This document shows, in pieces, positions 54,127 to 63,813 of a stretch of 64,000 nucleotides of DNA; the first letter of the stretch is position 1; every line of letters begins with the position of its first letter. The DNA is from Bartonella sp. A05. GTDB taxonomy: Bacteria; Pseudomonadota; Alphaproteobacteria; Rhizobiales; Rhizobiaceae. The notes beneath the pieces were generated by a model. That model worked only from the letters and a program-made list of their open reading frames with translations. It was not told the origin of the DNA and did not search any database. The stretch lies in assembly GCF_026930145.1 (NCBI RefSeq), contig NZ_JANHOJ010000001.1, forward strand, positions 514,454 through 578,453, written 5' to 3'. The position numbers and the translations under genes are program-made.

Positions 54127-55269
54127 TTTCAAAATTGATGTTTGCAGTTTTGCGTTTTTGTACAGACGGATATCGTGTGTTATTTTCCTTAAGCCATGTG
54201 CTTTTCTACGGGGAGAAATCTGCATGCAATCAGTTTAGTATGCAAAAGAAAATACTTTAGCTCTTCTTTTCCTATGTGTATTTATGAAAGAAAAACCATC
54301 AATGGTTATGATTTTTTTATTCGAAACGGATAAAGATATTCGGGGTTCAAATAAGAAGAGACTTACTGTGTTCATATGAACACAGAAGTAAAAATCTTAC
54401 GTTTTTTTTCAATATACGGTTGTCTTTTTAAAATATTTGTGCTTCTCTTGTCGTCGTTGGAGGTGATGTTTATGCGCATTTCTAACGTATTTCTTTTGTA
54501 TTTTTGAGAATTTATACCGTTTTTAGTCTCTGTCAGTGTATGGCATTTTCAATGGGAATATGATTTGTAGCGGGATGTGGTCGTCTTTGTTGCAAGATAG
54601 AAACATCTTCTGATTTTCCTTGATATGATAGTTTGTCATGCATAACAGATCCAGTAAGTCGTTATATAATTGGGAATTACAGAGCAGGAACTACAGGACA
54701 GTTGAGCAAAATAATGATTTGTTGGCTATTATAGCGCTTGTATTCATTTATACGCAAATGAAGCGATTTTTTAGGGGAGGGTGTATAAACAACTGATGGT
54801 TGTTTTCTTTTCCTGCAGAATGGAGCTATGTTGGTACAACGCTTGTGAGTTAAATATGCGAAAAAGTGAGAGTATATTGGTGTTTTTTAAAGAGCAGTTA
54901 TTTTAAGAGCAAAAGGAAATCATTTGTTTGTTTTCGGACACTTTATGTGTAGATTTTCATTTTTTTGCTATTTTTCCACAAGATGATTGTTTTTTTAATG
55001 AAGTATAGCTTATTTTCAAAAAAATACTTGGCATTTTCTGTGAACATCATTAGGTTCCTGCTGGTTAACAGAGGAAGAGGAAATCTTGGGCTTAGATATT
55101 CCTTTCTGTTTTTTGTGATTTTCAAGAAATATTTACTTTTATCAGATGTCGATAGAGGGCATGTGAGTGAAATTAATCGGGGATATCCGATAACATATTT
55201 TGAATATGATTAACATTGCCAAATAAATAATAAAGTCAATTAAGATAACACACTCCAGAAGGGATAAAT

Positions 55270-55980
55270 ATGAGGCCACAACAAAATAGACGGGTACGCG
55301 GTCGCAATAACAACAATAACAGACGCGGTCCTAATCCGTTGTCTCGGAATTATGAAAGTAACGGTCCAGATGTTAAAATTCGTGGAAACGCTCAGCAAAT
55401 TGCTGATAAATATATAAGTCTTGCGCGCGATGCACAGGGTTCTGGTGATCGCGTTATGGCTGAGAATTATCTGCAACATGCTGAACATTATCTGCGTATT
55501 ATCTTGGCGGCCATTGGGCAAATGCCTCAACATGCTCAGCGTGATGAAAACAGTGAACAGGAATGTGGAGAAATAAGCGCCGCTGAAGATATTAAAAGGA
55601 GCGATGTCAGTGCTGATAATTCTGCGTTGCAGATGCAATCACAAAAGAATAGCAATGAACCAAAAGGTCAAGAGAAGAATGGGCAAGCATGTAATCCTTT
55701 GGATGTGAATGCTCTGTCGGCTGAGAGTGATCCTCAAGAGCAGTGCGCTGTTGGAGATGTTTCAGAAACTGTTAAAAGACCACGTCGTGTTTCACGTCGG
55801 CGCGTTACGCAGCCTCAAGAAGCTCCATCTCTTGAACTTTCTCAGGAAATGAAAGAGCTTACTGGGGAAAAAGATGAAGCAACAGAAACAAAAAAGGTTG
55901 TTGCTCTATTAAGTGAAGGAGTGCAGAAAAAACCACGCCGCCGTCGTATGGTGGCTTCCTTAGCTGAAGAGAATGTTTAA
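55270..55980 (+). CDS. DUF4167 domain protein
   Basis: A 236-residue protein starting MRPQQNRRVRGRNNNNNRRG, then SNGPDVKIRGNAQQIADKYI and SLARDAQGSGDRVMAENYLQ...HYLRI, the DUF4167 signature. The C-terminal half is low-complexity and ends in basic clusters (KPRRRRMVASLAEENV). Family members are conserved in Rhizobiales, commonly near prfA-prmC and clpB. The Arg/Asn-rich N-terminus suggests RNA or DNA binding, which is inference. Confidence 0.88.
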   Translation: MRPQQNRRVRGRNNNNNRRGPNPLSRNYESNGPDVKIRGNAQQIADKYISLARDAQGSGDRVMAENYLQHAEHYLRIILAAIGQMPQHAQRDENSEQECGEISAAEDIKRSDVSADNSALQMQSQKNSNEPKGQEKNGQACNPLDVNALSAESDPQEQCAVGDVSETVKRPRRVSRRRVTQPQEAPSLELSQEMKELTGEKDEATETKKVVALLSEGVQKKPRRRRMVASLAEENV

Positions 55981-56064
55981 AAACGCTTACAATTCTGCCC
56001 TTTGAATTCAATAGAGGCAGTTGTTTAAGCGTTTATGATGGTGTTATAGCCCTTGAAGAAAGGG

Positions 56065-56499
56065 TCATGATGTTTTTTCTGTTATTTCAACGGAAAGAAT
56101 CGCTATAAGCGCACCGGTACGATAATTATAAATCATAAATTTGATCTGTCCTTCAGGTGTTAAAATTTTCAACACGATATTTTGTTCTGAGAGACTTTGC
56201 GATAAAATTTGTGTTTTTTCTGGGAACGTTAGTGTGTGATTGGCAATTTCTGAACCATTGCTTTGGGACGAAACAACACTTTCCTGTTTTGGTGCTCCTT
56301 GATGTATTGTAACTTTATACACGATTCCAACCAAAACAGCGAGAATAAGAATAATCGTGATTGAAATGGAAAATATCATCAAACGCATGAGTTTTTTCCT
56401 CACCCGTTCCACTGCAGGATCTAAAGGTTCTTCTTGAAGACAAGAGTTTTGTTCATCATGATCGTTTTTAAAAGAATGGATTTGCTGATTGTTTAACAT
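56065..56499 (-). CDS. Membrane-anchored DUF6476-like protein
   Basis: The 144-residue protein has DPAVERVRKKLMRLMIFSIS followed by a hydrophobic helix TIILILAVLVGIVYKV. A periplasmic part resembles DUF6476: SEQNIVLKILTPEGQIKFMIYN followed by RTGALIAILSVE. One membrane span with an N-terminal cytoplasmic tail is predicted. The function is unknown. Family assignment is by pattern only. Confidence 0.6.
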   Translation of the reverse strand: MLNNQQIHSFKNDHDEQNSCLQEEPLDPAVERVRKKLMRLMIFSISITIILILAVLVGIVYKVTIHQGAPKQESVVSSQSNGSEIANHTLTFPEKTQILSQSLSEQNIVLKILTPEGQIKFMIYNYRTGALIAILSVEITEKTS

Positions 56500-56632
56500 G
56501 TTGCACGTTTTTCGTTATTTTGTTCTCAGGATATGACGAACTTATGCTTTTAATAATTTTTATGCAATGGATCTCTGTATGGAAAAGGAGATGGTTGTCG
56601 TCAAGGTGTTTGTTTCAGGGGCTCTGTGTGTG

Positions 56633-56929
56633 TTACAATATGGGTGCTGTGCGTGTTATATCTATAGTTTGGCTTCTCAGCAGAAGATTCCCTCGGTTTG
56701 TGATAGACCAAGTAAGAGCGACTTCTTGTTGATTTAAGTTTGCACGTATGTTTGTGCATTGGGAGAAGATTTGTTCTCCATAAAATGCAAATTTTTCGGT
56801 CAATGGGATTATGTCTTGTTCACATGCCAGTACTGTTGGGTAAATTTTGACCATTGTGTCATTGGAATAACAGCTTTTAAAATCATCTGTACATGAAATG
56901 AGTAAGAGAATAGAAACAAAGGGAGTCAT
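56633..56929 (-). CDS. Small exported protein, possible lipoprotein
   Basis: A 98-residue protein beginning MTPFVSILLLISCTDDFKSC with LISC as a possible lipobox. It continues with MVKIYPTVLACEQDI and FSQCTNIRANLNQQEVALTW, ending in a beta-like TNRGNLLLRSQ. Similar short exported proteins with this cysteine spacing occur in Rhizobiales. AAAGGA precedes the ATG. Function unknown. Confidence 0.6.
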   Translation of the reverse strand: MTPFVSILLLISCTDDFKSCYSNDTMVKIYPTVLACEQDIIPLTEKFAFYGEQIFSQCTNIRANLNQQEVALTWSITNRGNLLLRSQTIDITRTAPIL

Positions 56930-57229
56930 GAAATCCTTTCTCGATAAGAGGCAGACAGTCTTGTCGATGTTCTGTCAGAAAGTGGGGGTCTTGCTGCTAA
57001 ACGATCTTACTTTCTCTTTGTTCCAAGATTGTTTATTCCAAGATTGGTGGATACTGGTTTTAATGGATTTTCAGTGCAAAGTTCTAAGAGATTGTGGTGG
57101 TATGTGGCTTTAAACTTAGCGATTCAGGGAGAGCGTTTTTGCTTAAAGAAGGGAAGTTGAGTGTGCTCAAGGCTTTATACTGGAGATATAATCTGCTTTT
57201 TATGCTGTGATGTTGCAATTTTTCTTTTT
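56930..57229. other. Intergenic region before the stress locus
   Basis: No gene is seen in these 300 bases. TTCCAAGATTG is tandemly repeated near 57020-57043. The 3' end of the HWE kinase transcript should lie here. Confidence 0.4.
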
Positions 57230-58243
57230 TCAACAAAAGGTATCAAAATGCGTATCAGGAACATACAGATAATATACAACACCTTCTTTTGTTAATTTAA
57301 AAGAGGCTGAACCATTCACGGAAATAGGAACGATTTTTTCCAAAACGGCACTGCCAAAACAGGATTTATTTTGAGTAGAGAGAATTATTCCAGCTTCAAA
57401 ATTTTCGCTCCATGTGATTAAAAGTTGCGAGCGTCCATTCACTGTTTCATGGATGTCGCAGCACACAGATACGCTACCTCTTTCTTGTGATAGGGCACCA
57501 CAAGACAGAGAATTGATAATGAGTTCATGAAACGCCAAACCAATATGCAAAGCTGCGTTTGGGAAGAGATATGGATCTACCCCCTTGATGGAAAAACGCT
57601 CTCTTTCTTTTGCTAAATAACCCAAGGCTTGAGATTGCACCAATTCACGAAATTGAGCACCTCGCCAATTAGAATCAGTAACCAGATCTTGGGAATGGGA
57701 GAGAGAATGGATACGTCCTTGAAATTTGCGCAAGAAAACCTGAAGCGATTCTGTATAACGAGCAGTTTGGCTGGCGATACTTTGAATGATTGCTAAAAGA
57801 TTTTTAGAACGGTGGCTGACTTCCCGGAGTAAGATTTTGAGCACCTGCTCGCGTCGACGCAAGCCAGAAATATCAACCCCAGTAGTAATGATACCAATAA
57901 TTTCTCCATTATCATTGCGGTGACAATCAATAGAAAATTTATACCAAATAGTTTGGTTGGTAACATCTTCAAATCGTGCTTCAATTGTCTGCATTTTGCC
58001 GGTAGCTAAAACCTGCAATTTAATTGTTTCCATATTATCAGCAAGATCGAGCGAAAAGAAGTCATTGTCACGACACCCCACCCGCCATTTATTATGCAGA
58101 TGCTGAGGTAGGTTTTCTGCCCATACATAGATCAAATTTGTTGTTTGATATAAGACACAAATATCAGCACCTCGGATTGCCTGCATTAAGGCATCGAGAT
58201 GAGATTTTTCCATAGGGAGCGGAGAAACAGGAGCGATAATCAT
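57230..58243 (-). CDS. PAS-domain HWE histidine kinase
   Basis: The 337-residue kinase has an N-terminal PAS domain (about 15-125, ICVLYQTTNLIYVWAENLP and IIGIITTGVDISGLRRREQV). The HWE-type phospho-acceptor region is REVSHRSKNLLAIIQSIASQ, and HSLSHSQDLVTDSNWRGAQF shows the HWE tryptophan and Glu region. The catalytic part has LAFHELIINSLSCGALS (N-box). The G-boxes look weak. The gene follows phyR by 18 bases, so it is cotranscribed with it. Such kinases commonly phosphorylate PhyR. The ATG at 58243 replaces a TTG two codons upstream. Confidence 0.82.
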   Translation of the reverse strand: MIIAPVSPLPMEKSHLDALMQAIRGADICVLYQTTNLIYVWAENLPQHLHNKWRVGCRDNDFFSLDLADNMETIKLQVLATGKMQTIEARFEDVTNQTIWYKFSIDCHRNDNGEIIGIITTGVDISGLRRREQVLKILLREVSHRSKNLLAIIQSIASQTARYTESLQVFLRKFQGRIHSLSHSQDLVTDSNWRGAQFRELVQSQALGYLAKERERFSIKGVDPYLFPNAALHIGLAFHELIINSLSCGALSQERGSVSVCCDIHETVNGRSQLLITWSENFEAGIILSTQNKSCFGSAVLEKIVPISVNGSASFKLTKEGVVYYLYVPDTHFDTFC

Positions 58244-58261
58244 GATCAATACTGTCTTATG

Positions 58262-59056
58262 TTAGGCGGCTTTGGAAGCGTTTTCTTGAAAAAACAGAGC
58301 CTGTGAGATGAGTGCTTTCACCATATCGGGATTAAATGGCTTTGTTACCAAAAAAGTTGGTTCAGGACGCTTTCCGGTCAGCAGTCTTTCGGGAAACGCT
58401 GTGATAAAGATCACCGGTATAGGATCGTTTTTCAAAATGTCATTGACGGCATCAATGCCGGAACTATTGTCTGCTAATTGAATATCGGCCAAAATCATTC
58501 GTGGCTTTTTCTGATGATACATGACCACAGCTTCATCATGGGTACGTGCAATTCCTACGACATGATGACCAAGACTTTTGACCATTTGCTCAATATCCAT
58601 AGCAATGAGAGGTTCGTCCTCAATAATCATAACATCTGTGGCAATTTGTTGAGAAATATCAATGGATGCTTGGTTGAGAAGCTGACGAAATTCTTTTGTG
58701 TCAAGATTCATAATTTCGCTCGCTTCACGTTCGTTAAATCCTTCTACAGCAATCAGCAAAAATGCTTGGCGTGCACGTGGTGTGAGATACGATAATTTTG
58801 CATGCGCTTTGTGTTCAAGATCAAGCTGTGGAAATGGGATAGCAGTATTGGGTGTGGTTTGGTCAAACAGGTGACAGAAAAGGCGATAAATCCCAATGCG
58901 ATCACTAGATGTGGTTGGAAAAATAGAGATATCAATAATGAGCGCTTCTAACATCGCTGCTACATAAGCATCACCCGATGCTTGGTTACCTGTTACGGAT
59001 CGGGCGAAACGTCGAAGATAAGGGAGATGTGATGCAATACGCGTTGATAATGACAT
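58262..59056 (-). CDS. phyR: General stress response regulator PhyR
   Basis: PhyR is the anti-anti-sigma regulator: when phosphorylated, its sigma-like domain binds NepR and releases EcfG. The 264 residues have a sigma-factor-like N-terminal part (SLSTRIASHLPYLRRFARSV ... LTPRARQAFLLIAVEGFNE). A receiver domain follows (MIIEDEPLIAMDIEQMVKSL, phospho-acceptor Asp191 in ILADIQLADNSSG, Lys in FLVTKPFNPDM). The ATG at 59056 matches known starts. It is divergent from nepR-ecfG. Confidence 0.95.
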   Translation of the reverse strand: MSLSTRIASHLPYLRRFARSVTGNQASGDAYVAAMLEALIIDISIFPTTSSDRIGIYRLFCHLFDQTTPNTAIPFPQLDLEHKAHAKLSYLTPRARQAFLLIAVEGFNEREASEIMNLDTKEFRQLLNQASIDISQQIATDVMIIEDEPLIAMDIEQMVKSLGHHVVGIARTHDEAVVMYHQKKPRMILADIQLADNSSGIDAVNDILKNDPIPVIFITAFPERLLTGKRPEPTFLVTKPFNPDMVKALISQALFFQENASKAA

Positions 59057-59115
59057 AATATGTGACTCCTTCGTCCTTTGTAAGCGCTTTCTTGATTGAA
59101 ATTTTCCACACACAA

Positions 59116-59144
59116 AAAAGTTCCCTTTTTTATATGGAACTTTT
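59116..59144. promoter_or_regulatory. Divergent GGAAC boxes of the stress locus
   Basis: AAAAGTTCC (59116-59124) and GGAACTTTT (59136-59144) are mirror images. Each supplies a GGAAC -35 element of the EcfG type, one pointing to phyR and one to nepR. Both are followed 17 bases later by ATTT, a weak match to the GTT-type -10. This would make the locus autoregulated from both sides. Confidence 0.6.
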
Positions 59145-59219
59145 TAGAGGGCACTATATTTACAACCTATAAGAGATAAACTTTCTCTGCACTACTTATA
59201 TGGGTTAGGGGGATGAAAA

Positions 59220-59423
59220 ATGAACAATTGTGGTGAAAAAAATATCACCAGTTATTTCACGCTCGAAGATGATCTTCTTGGAAGCAATAGCGAAATAGGT
59301 CTGAGGTTACGCCAATTTTATATGAAAATTCAGGAAGAAGCTATTCCTACACATTTACTTGAACTTTTGGACAAGTTGAGTCGGGTAGAGCAAACGAGCT
59401 TAAACAGTGCAGAAAAGGCTTGA
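59220..59423 (+). CDS. nepR: Anti-sigma factor NepR
   Basis: A 67-residue protein with the NepR core EIGLRLRQFYMKIQEEAIPT and HLLELLDKL. NepR binds EcfG until phosphorylated PhyR displaces it. The short N-terminal extension is unconserved as usual. GGGG precedes the ATG. It is six bases ahead of the sigma factor gene. Confidence 0.93.
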   Translation: MNNCGEKNITSYFTLEDDLLGSNSEIGLRLRQFYMKIQEEAIPTHLLELLDKLSRVEQTSLNSAEKA

Positions 59424-59429
59424 TCCTTT

Positions 59430-59984
59430 ATGACGATGGGCGCAAAAGATTTTAAACAAGAACTTCTCTTGGTTTTGCCAGCTTTAAGAGCTTTTGCGAT
59501 TTCTTTAAGTGGTAAGCATGATAAAGCCGAAGATTTGGTACAAGATACCATCATGAAGGCATGGGCGAAGCAAGACAGTTTTAAAATGGGAACAAATCTC
59601 AAAGCTTGGCTTTTTACCATTTTGCGGAATGAATTTTATAGTCAAATGCGTAAACGGGGAAGAGAAGTTCAAGATAGTGAGGGAACTCTTCTCCAAAGTG
59701 TAGCGGTTCATCCTGCACAATATGGATCCCTGGATTTGCAAGATTTTAAAAAAGCCTTAGATATGTTATCTCCTGATCAAAAAGAAGCCATTATTCTCAT
59801 TGGTGCATCGGGTTTTTCTTATGAAGATGCCGCAGCTATTTGTGGCTGTGCCGTTGGAACGATTAAAAGTCGTGTGAGCAGAGCGCGCAATCGTTTGCAA
59901 GAACTGCTTGGTGTGAACGGTGAATCCGATTATGGCCCTGATTCTCATTCAGCAGGAAGTACATTGTGTTCATTTAGTGTCTAA
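59430..59984 (+). CDS. ecfG: EcfG-type sigma factor
   Basis: The 184-residue ECF sigma factor has region 2 (LRAFAISLSGKHDKAEDLVQ, TNLKAWLFTILRNEFYSQMR) and region 4 (LSPDQKEAIILIGASGFSYE, CAVGTIKSRVSRARNRLQEL). With NepR and PhyR adjacent it is the general stress sigma factor of alphaproteobacteria. Translational coupling with nepR keeps their amounts balanced. A C-terminal extension of about 20 residues is serine-rich. Confidence 0.94.
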   Translation: MTMGAKDFKQELLLVLPALRAFAISLSGKHDKAEDLVQDTIMKAWAKQDSFKMGTNLKAWLFTILRNEFYSQMRKRGREVQDSEGTLLQSVAVHPAQYGSLDLQDFKKALDMLSPDQKEAIILIGASGFSYEDAAAICGCAVGTIKSRVSRARNRLQELLGVNGESDYGPDSHSAGSTLCSFSV

Positions 59985-60178
59985 AATAGCATAATAATTA
60001 TGGTCAATGGCCTTGTTTTTTTTATTCTCGTCATAGCTATTAAAGAAAGTCAGTATTCTGAGGAAATGCAGAGCGCTTGGTGTGCATTTTGTAAAACATA
60101 AGAAAGCCACCAGAAAGCATCAATCAGACTTTTTTATTACGTTATGATCGATAGAGCAAGTCTCCTCCGTGTTGAAAA

Positions 60179-61645
60179 ATGACGATTGTCAGGTTCGCCA
60201 ATGGAAATTATATGACAATAAAGACGAATTTGCTTCCTGAAAAAAGAATTGATTCAGCGACGTCGCGTTGGCGTTGGGTGGCGATTATTGTTTCTCTCCT
60301 TATGGCTTTTTTGGCGTCGACCTTTATTATGCTTTTATCGAATGCAGTTGATCGAGAGATTAGCCAATTGAATACAAGTGCAGAACTGCGTGAACAAGCT
60401 GATTTAGTGCTCGTTAGTTTGATCGATCTGGCCATAGCCAATCGTCGTTATGCCAGTAGCCGCGAAGAAAAAGACAAAGCTCACTTTGAAAATGCGGTTC
60501 GTGATCTGGATAATATCCTTAATTATACGGCACTTATTATTTATTCATATCCGCAATGGTATGAATGGTTTAAGGAGTTTAGAAAGGAAGTCGAAGCGCG
60601 TAAAAACATGATGAGATCTCATATGCGTGCTCTTGATGCGTCTCCTCGTCAATCTGTTCAATTCCCTTTTCCTGTAATGCCAAAGACTCAAGTTACACGT
60701 TTGGTTCAATTGATGACAAATTTCATTAATGAAGATGATATTATGCGGCAAAAGCAGCGCGAAGGTATAGCGATTATGCGTGCTGCCTTAACATTAGCGG
60801 CGATTGTTTCTGTTGTTAGTACTTTTATTTCAGCTTATTTTGTGATTAACCGTTTTCGCCGTGATGTTCGCTATTTAAAATTATATCAATTGTTGCTTCA
60901 TAGTGAAAACGCGGCACTTGAAGCTCGGGTGAAAGAGCGTACACGAGAATTGGAAAAAGCACGCAATTATGCTGAAAAAGAACGCCAGCGTGTTGAAATT
61001 CTCTTACAAGATGTCAGCCATCGCATTGGCAATTCTCTGAGCACGGTTTCTTCTCTTCTGGGTTTGCAACTCAATCGTAGCAAAAATGAAGAAGTTCGTT
61101 CTGTTCTTGGTGCTGCCCGTGATCGTATCCAGACGATATCTACTGCGCATCGTCGTTTGCGTTTGAGTGATGATATGGAAACAACTTTATTGGCAGAGTT
61201 TTTGAGTTCGGTTGTCCATGATGTCGAATTGGCGGTGCCTTTTGAATTGCGCGAAAACATAACTATTCATACATCTTTCAAAGATTGTCGTTTATCTTCA
61301 AGAGATGCCACAACGCTCGGGATTATTTTGGGTGAACTTTTAACAAATTCTTTAAAACATGCTTTTCCAGATCACCGCTCGGGGCATATTCATATTTCTT
61401 TTGGACCTCAAAAAAATGGCCAAATGATGCTTATCGTTGAAGATGATGGTATTGGCATGTGTAGCCAAGAATCTGAGCAAAAAACAGGTATTGGACGCTT
61501 GGTTATAGAACAGCTTTGTATGCAATTTGGTGAGAAATCACTTTTTGAAACATCTGATTTAGGCGGAACAAAGGTCACAATTCCTTTACCCAAGCTGATA
61601 ATGAGTGACTCAGATGACGCCAATGATTCACCATTGGTTTCTTAA
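60179..61645 (+). CDS. Membrane histidine kinase (HisKA_2/HATPase)
   Basis: The 488-residue kinase has two membrane segments (WVAIIVSLLMAFLASTFIMLL and LTLAAIVSVVSTFISAYFVI) flanking a helical periplasmic sensor of about 150 residues, then a coiled coil (ENAALEARVKERTRELEKAR). The phospho-acceptor block LQDVSHRIGNSLSTVSSLL is HisKA_2 type, and the ATPase has LGELLTNSLKHAFP, IVEDDGIGM and GGTKVTIPLP. It is encoded downstream of ecfG and is a natural input kinase for PhyR. ATGs at 60179 and 60212 are both possible. Confidence 0.88.
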   Translation: MTIVRFANGNYMTIKTNLLPEKRIDSATSRWRWVAIIVSLLMAFLASTFIMLLSNAVDREISQLNTSAELREQADLVLVSLIDLAIANRRYASSREEKDKAHFENAVRDLDNILNYTALIIYSYPQWYEWFKEFRKEVEARKNMMRSHMRALDASPRQSVQFPFPVMPKTQVTRLVQLMTNFINEDDIMRQKQREGIAIMRAALTLAAIVSVVSTFISAYFVINRFRRDVRYLKLYQLLLHSENAALEARVKERTRELEKARNYAEKERQRVEILLQDVSHRIGNSLSTVSSLLGLQLNRSKNEEVRSVLGAARDRIQTISTAHRRLRLSDDMETTLLAEFLSSVVHDVELAVPFELRENITIHTSFKDCRLSSRDATTLGIILGELLTNSLKHAFPDHRSGHIHISFGPQKNGQMMLIVEDDGIGMCSQESEQKTGIGRLVIEQLCMQFGEKSLFETSDLGGTKVTIPLPKLIMSDSDDANDSPLVS

Positions 61646-61812
61646 AAATTTTTTTTACAAGATTGCCTTTTTCTTTCTTTGTATGAGCAGGGCAGAATCA
61701 AATCCCCACATCTTTGGGCTTCATTATGCCCGCTCTTTGGTGCTTTTTATGGAATCAAACTTCAAAGAGAGGAAGACACATATTTCGATTATTAGCGGAT
61801 CTTACGTATTGT

Positions 61813-63813
61813 TTAAGAAGCTGCTTCCGATTGAGTTGTGGGGTTGTTGAGCAAAGAATCAATATTGTTTTTTTCTCGCAAGAATGCTTGTAACTCTTGA
61901 TCGATTAAAGTTTTACTGTCCGGGAGACGAATACGCATAGGGTCAACTTTTTTCCCATTGACAATGACTTCAAAATGACAGTGTGGGCCGGTTGCAAGCC
62001 CAGTTGATCCAACATAGCCGATGACTTGCCCTTGTCGAACTTTCACACCTGGTTTAATACCTGGTGCATAAGTATTTTGGTGTGAATAAGAGCTAGTATA
62101 ACCATTGGCATGTTGAATGACGGTATGGTTGCCATAACCGCTTGTTGCTTCCATTTTCGTAACAACGCCATCACCAGCTGCAACAATAGGAGATCCTTTT
62201 GGGGCGGCCCAATCCACTCCCGTATGCATACGCACATAGCCTAAAACAGGGTGTTTTCGTGGACCAAAGGACGAACTAATATAGCCGTTTGGAGTGGGCT
62301 TGCGGATCAGAAAAGGTCTCGAATTTTTGCCTTCGGCATCATAATAATCAATGCTACCGTCCTTTGATTGATGCCGGTAATATTTGTGCGTTACATTTCC
62401 GAAAGTCGCGCTAATATAACGAATTTCAGGCTCTGTGTTGGTGACAGGTTGTTTTTCTTGCGGCTCTTTTTTGCCATTTTTTATGCTTTGGTTGTTTTGG
62501 TCAGAGTCTTTTTGTTGTGGCACGGCATAAAATATTTCGAGCTGATCCGTTGGTGTTATGCGGCTTTTCATATCAATATTGGTTGCAAGCAGACGGATGA
62601 TGCGCTGAGAGAGTGTGTGTGGTATATTATGGTCGAGGACAGCATGATAGATCGCATCATAAACTGTAGGCAATTGTTCTGAACTGACATAAGAATGAGG
62701 AAATCCATTTTGAAATGCAGTTTTGAGTGTATGCGACATTTCTGGTTCTGTGCTTTTAACAAATTGGTTTTTATCGTTGACTGCAACTGTGAGAATATGC
62801 TGAGTTCCTTGATAGATGCTTGCACGCACAAGATGATTTTCTTCTCTTTGTTGTTGTGTGATGATACCGATGCGTAAAAAACTTCCCTTTTTGAGGGTAT
62901 CTGATTGGTTCAATGCCGTTAAAGTTTTTGCAATTTGTTGCACTTGTGTTTCTGTATAATTGGACTCTTTGAATGCATCCAATATTGTTTGTTTTTTATG
63001 AATAGGAATAATATCTTCAGTATAGTTTTTTGCGAGATCGATTCGGTGATTTTGGGGTGAAATGGTAACATTTTCTTGAATGATGCGCACTTCAGGAAGA
63101 TTGGAGTCAGACGATAAGTTTTCCCATTCCAAAGGGTCAAGCAGTGTTAAAATTGAGAGAGGTTCACTTGTTTTTTCTAAAGGAAACCCAGCTTTTTTTA
63201 ATTCCTGTTGTACTTCATCATGAGTGAGCATATCTGTGCCATCAAAGTGTATTGTATCAAAGAGAAAATCATAATTTCGGAGGGTTATTTTTGTTGGCAC
63301 TTTTGCAATGTAAATGGATCCTGTGTTTTGTTGTTGCATGAGTTGATTTGGCTCATTGTCTGCAACAAGACTTAACGCATCGAATTTAGGGTAGGTGTAT
63401 TGATGGGGACGTACTTCGGCTAAAGTCATACGGATCCATTCAAAATTCTGAGTCTGAATGACTGCTTCATTTCCTTTTTGTTGCAGAATGGATAATTCAA
63501 ATTTGCGTTTACTATCGAGACTTTGATGTGCATATGTGGGAACGATGCGGTCTTCTTTATAGCCATTGGCATCAGGATTCAGTGTTTTGGATAGATTCGT
63601 CTGAATGAACCATTGTGGGAGTGTTACGCGTAAATGTTGTCCATCTAAGGCAGTGAGTAGCGCAATTCCCATAAGGATACAAGAGGTTGCTCCAGTAAGA
63701 ACTGTTCCTGTTAGCCAACGTATAGAGACCTGTCTACGGGCAGGAAGAGAGCGTTGAACCACAAGAGCGGGGTCTTGTCCGGGATCATTTTTCTGATGTT
63801 TGTTGTCCCACAT
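61813..63813 (-). CDS. M23-family peptidoglycan metallopeptidase
   Basis: A 666-residue envelope protein. A membrane anchor lies near residues 32-55 (WLTGTVLTGATSCILMGIAL), followed by a long variable region. The C-terminal LytM/M23 domain begins ISSSFGPRKHPVLGYVRMHTG with zinc ligands in HTGVDW (H-x3-D) and HCHFEV (HxH), plus SYSHQNTY. Such enzymes cut peptide cross-links or activate amidases during division and envelope growth. All ligands are present, so it should be active. The ATG at 63813 has no strong ribosome site. Confidence 0.88.
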   Translation of the reverse strand: MWDNKHQKNDPGQDPALVVQRSLPARRQVSIRWLTGTVLTGATSCILMGIALLTALDGQHLRVTLPQWFIQTNLSKTLNPDANGYKEDRIVPTYAHQSLDSKRKFELSILQQKGNEAVIQTQNFEWIRMTLAEVRPHQYTYPKFDALSLVADNEPNQLMQQQNTGSIYIAKVPTKITLRNYDFLFDTIHFDGTDMLTHDEVQQELKKAGFPLEKTSEPLSILTLLDPLEWENLSSDSNLPEVRIIQENVTISPQNHRIDLAKNYTEDIIPIHKKQTILDAFKESNYTETQVQQIAKTLTALNQSDTLKKGSFLRIGIITQQQREENHLVRASIYQGTQHILTVAVNDKNQFVKSTEPEMSHTLKTAFQNGFPHSYVSSEQLPTVYDAIYHAVLDHNIPHTLSQRIIRLLATNIDMKSRITPTDQLEIFYAVPQQKDSDQNNQSIKNGKKEPQEKQPVTNTEPEIRYISATFGNVTHKYYRHQSKDGSIDYYDAEGKNSRPFLIRKPTPNGYISSSFGPRKHPVLGYVRMHTGVDWAAPKGSPIVAAGDGVVTKMEATSGYGNHTVIQHANGYTSSYSHQNTYAPGIKPGVKVRQGQVIGYVGSTGLATGPHCHFEVIVNGKKVDPMRIRLPDSKTLIDQELQAFLREKNNIDSLLNNPTTQSEAAS

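Larger units (their letters stand above)
53392..55269. other. Gene-free stretch of about 1.9 kb
   Basis: No supported protein gene on either strand; the few open frames are AT-rich and lack ribosome sites. It contains one structured RNA candidate with its own promoter (53950-54126). The rest probably represents gene decay. Confidence 0.5.
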
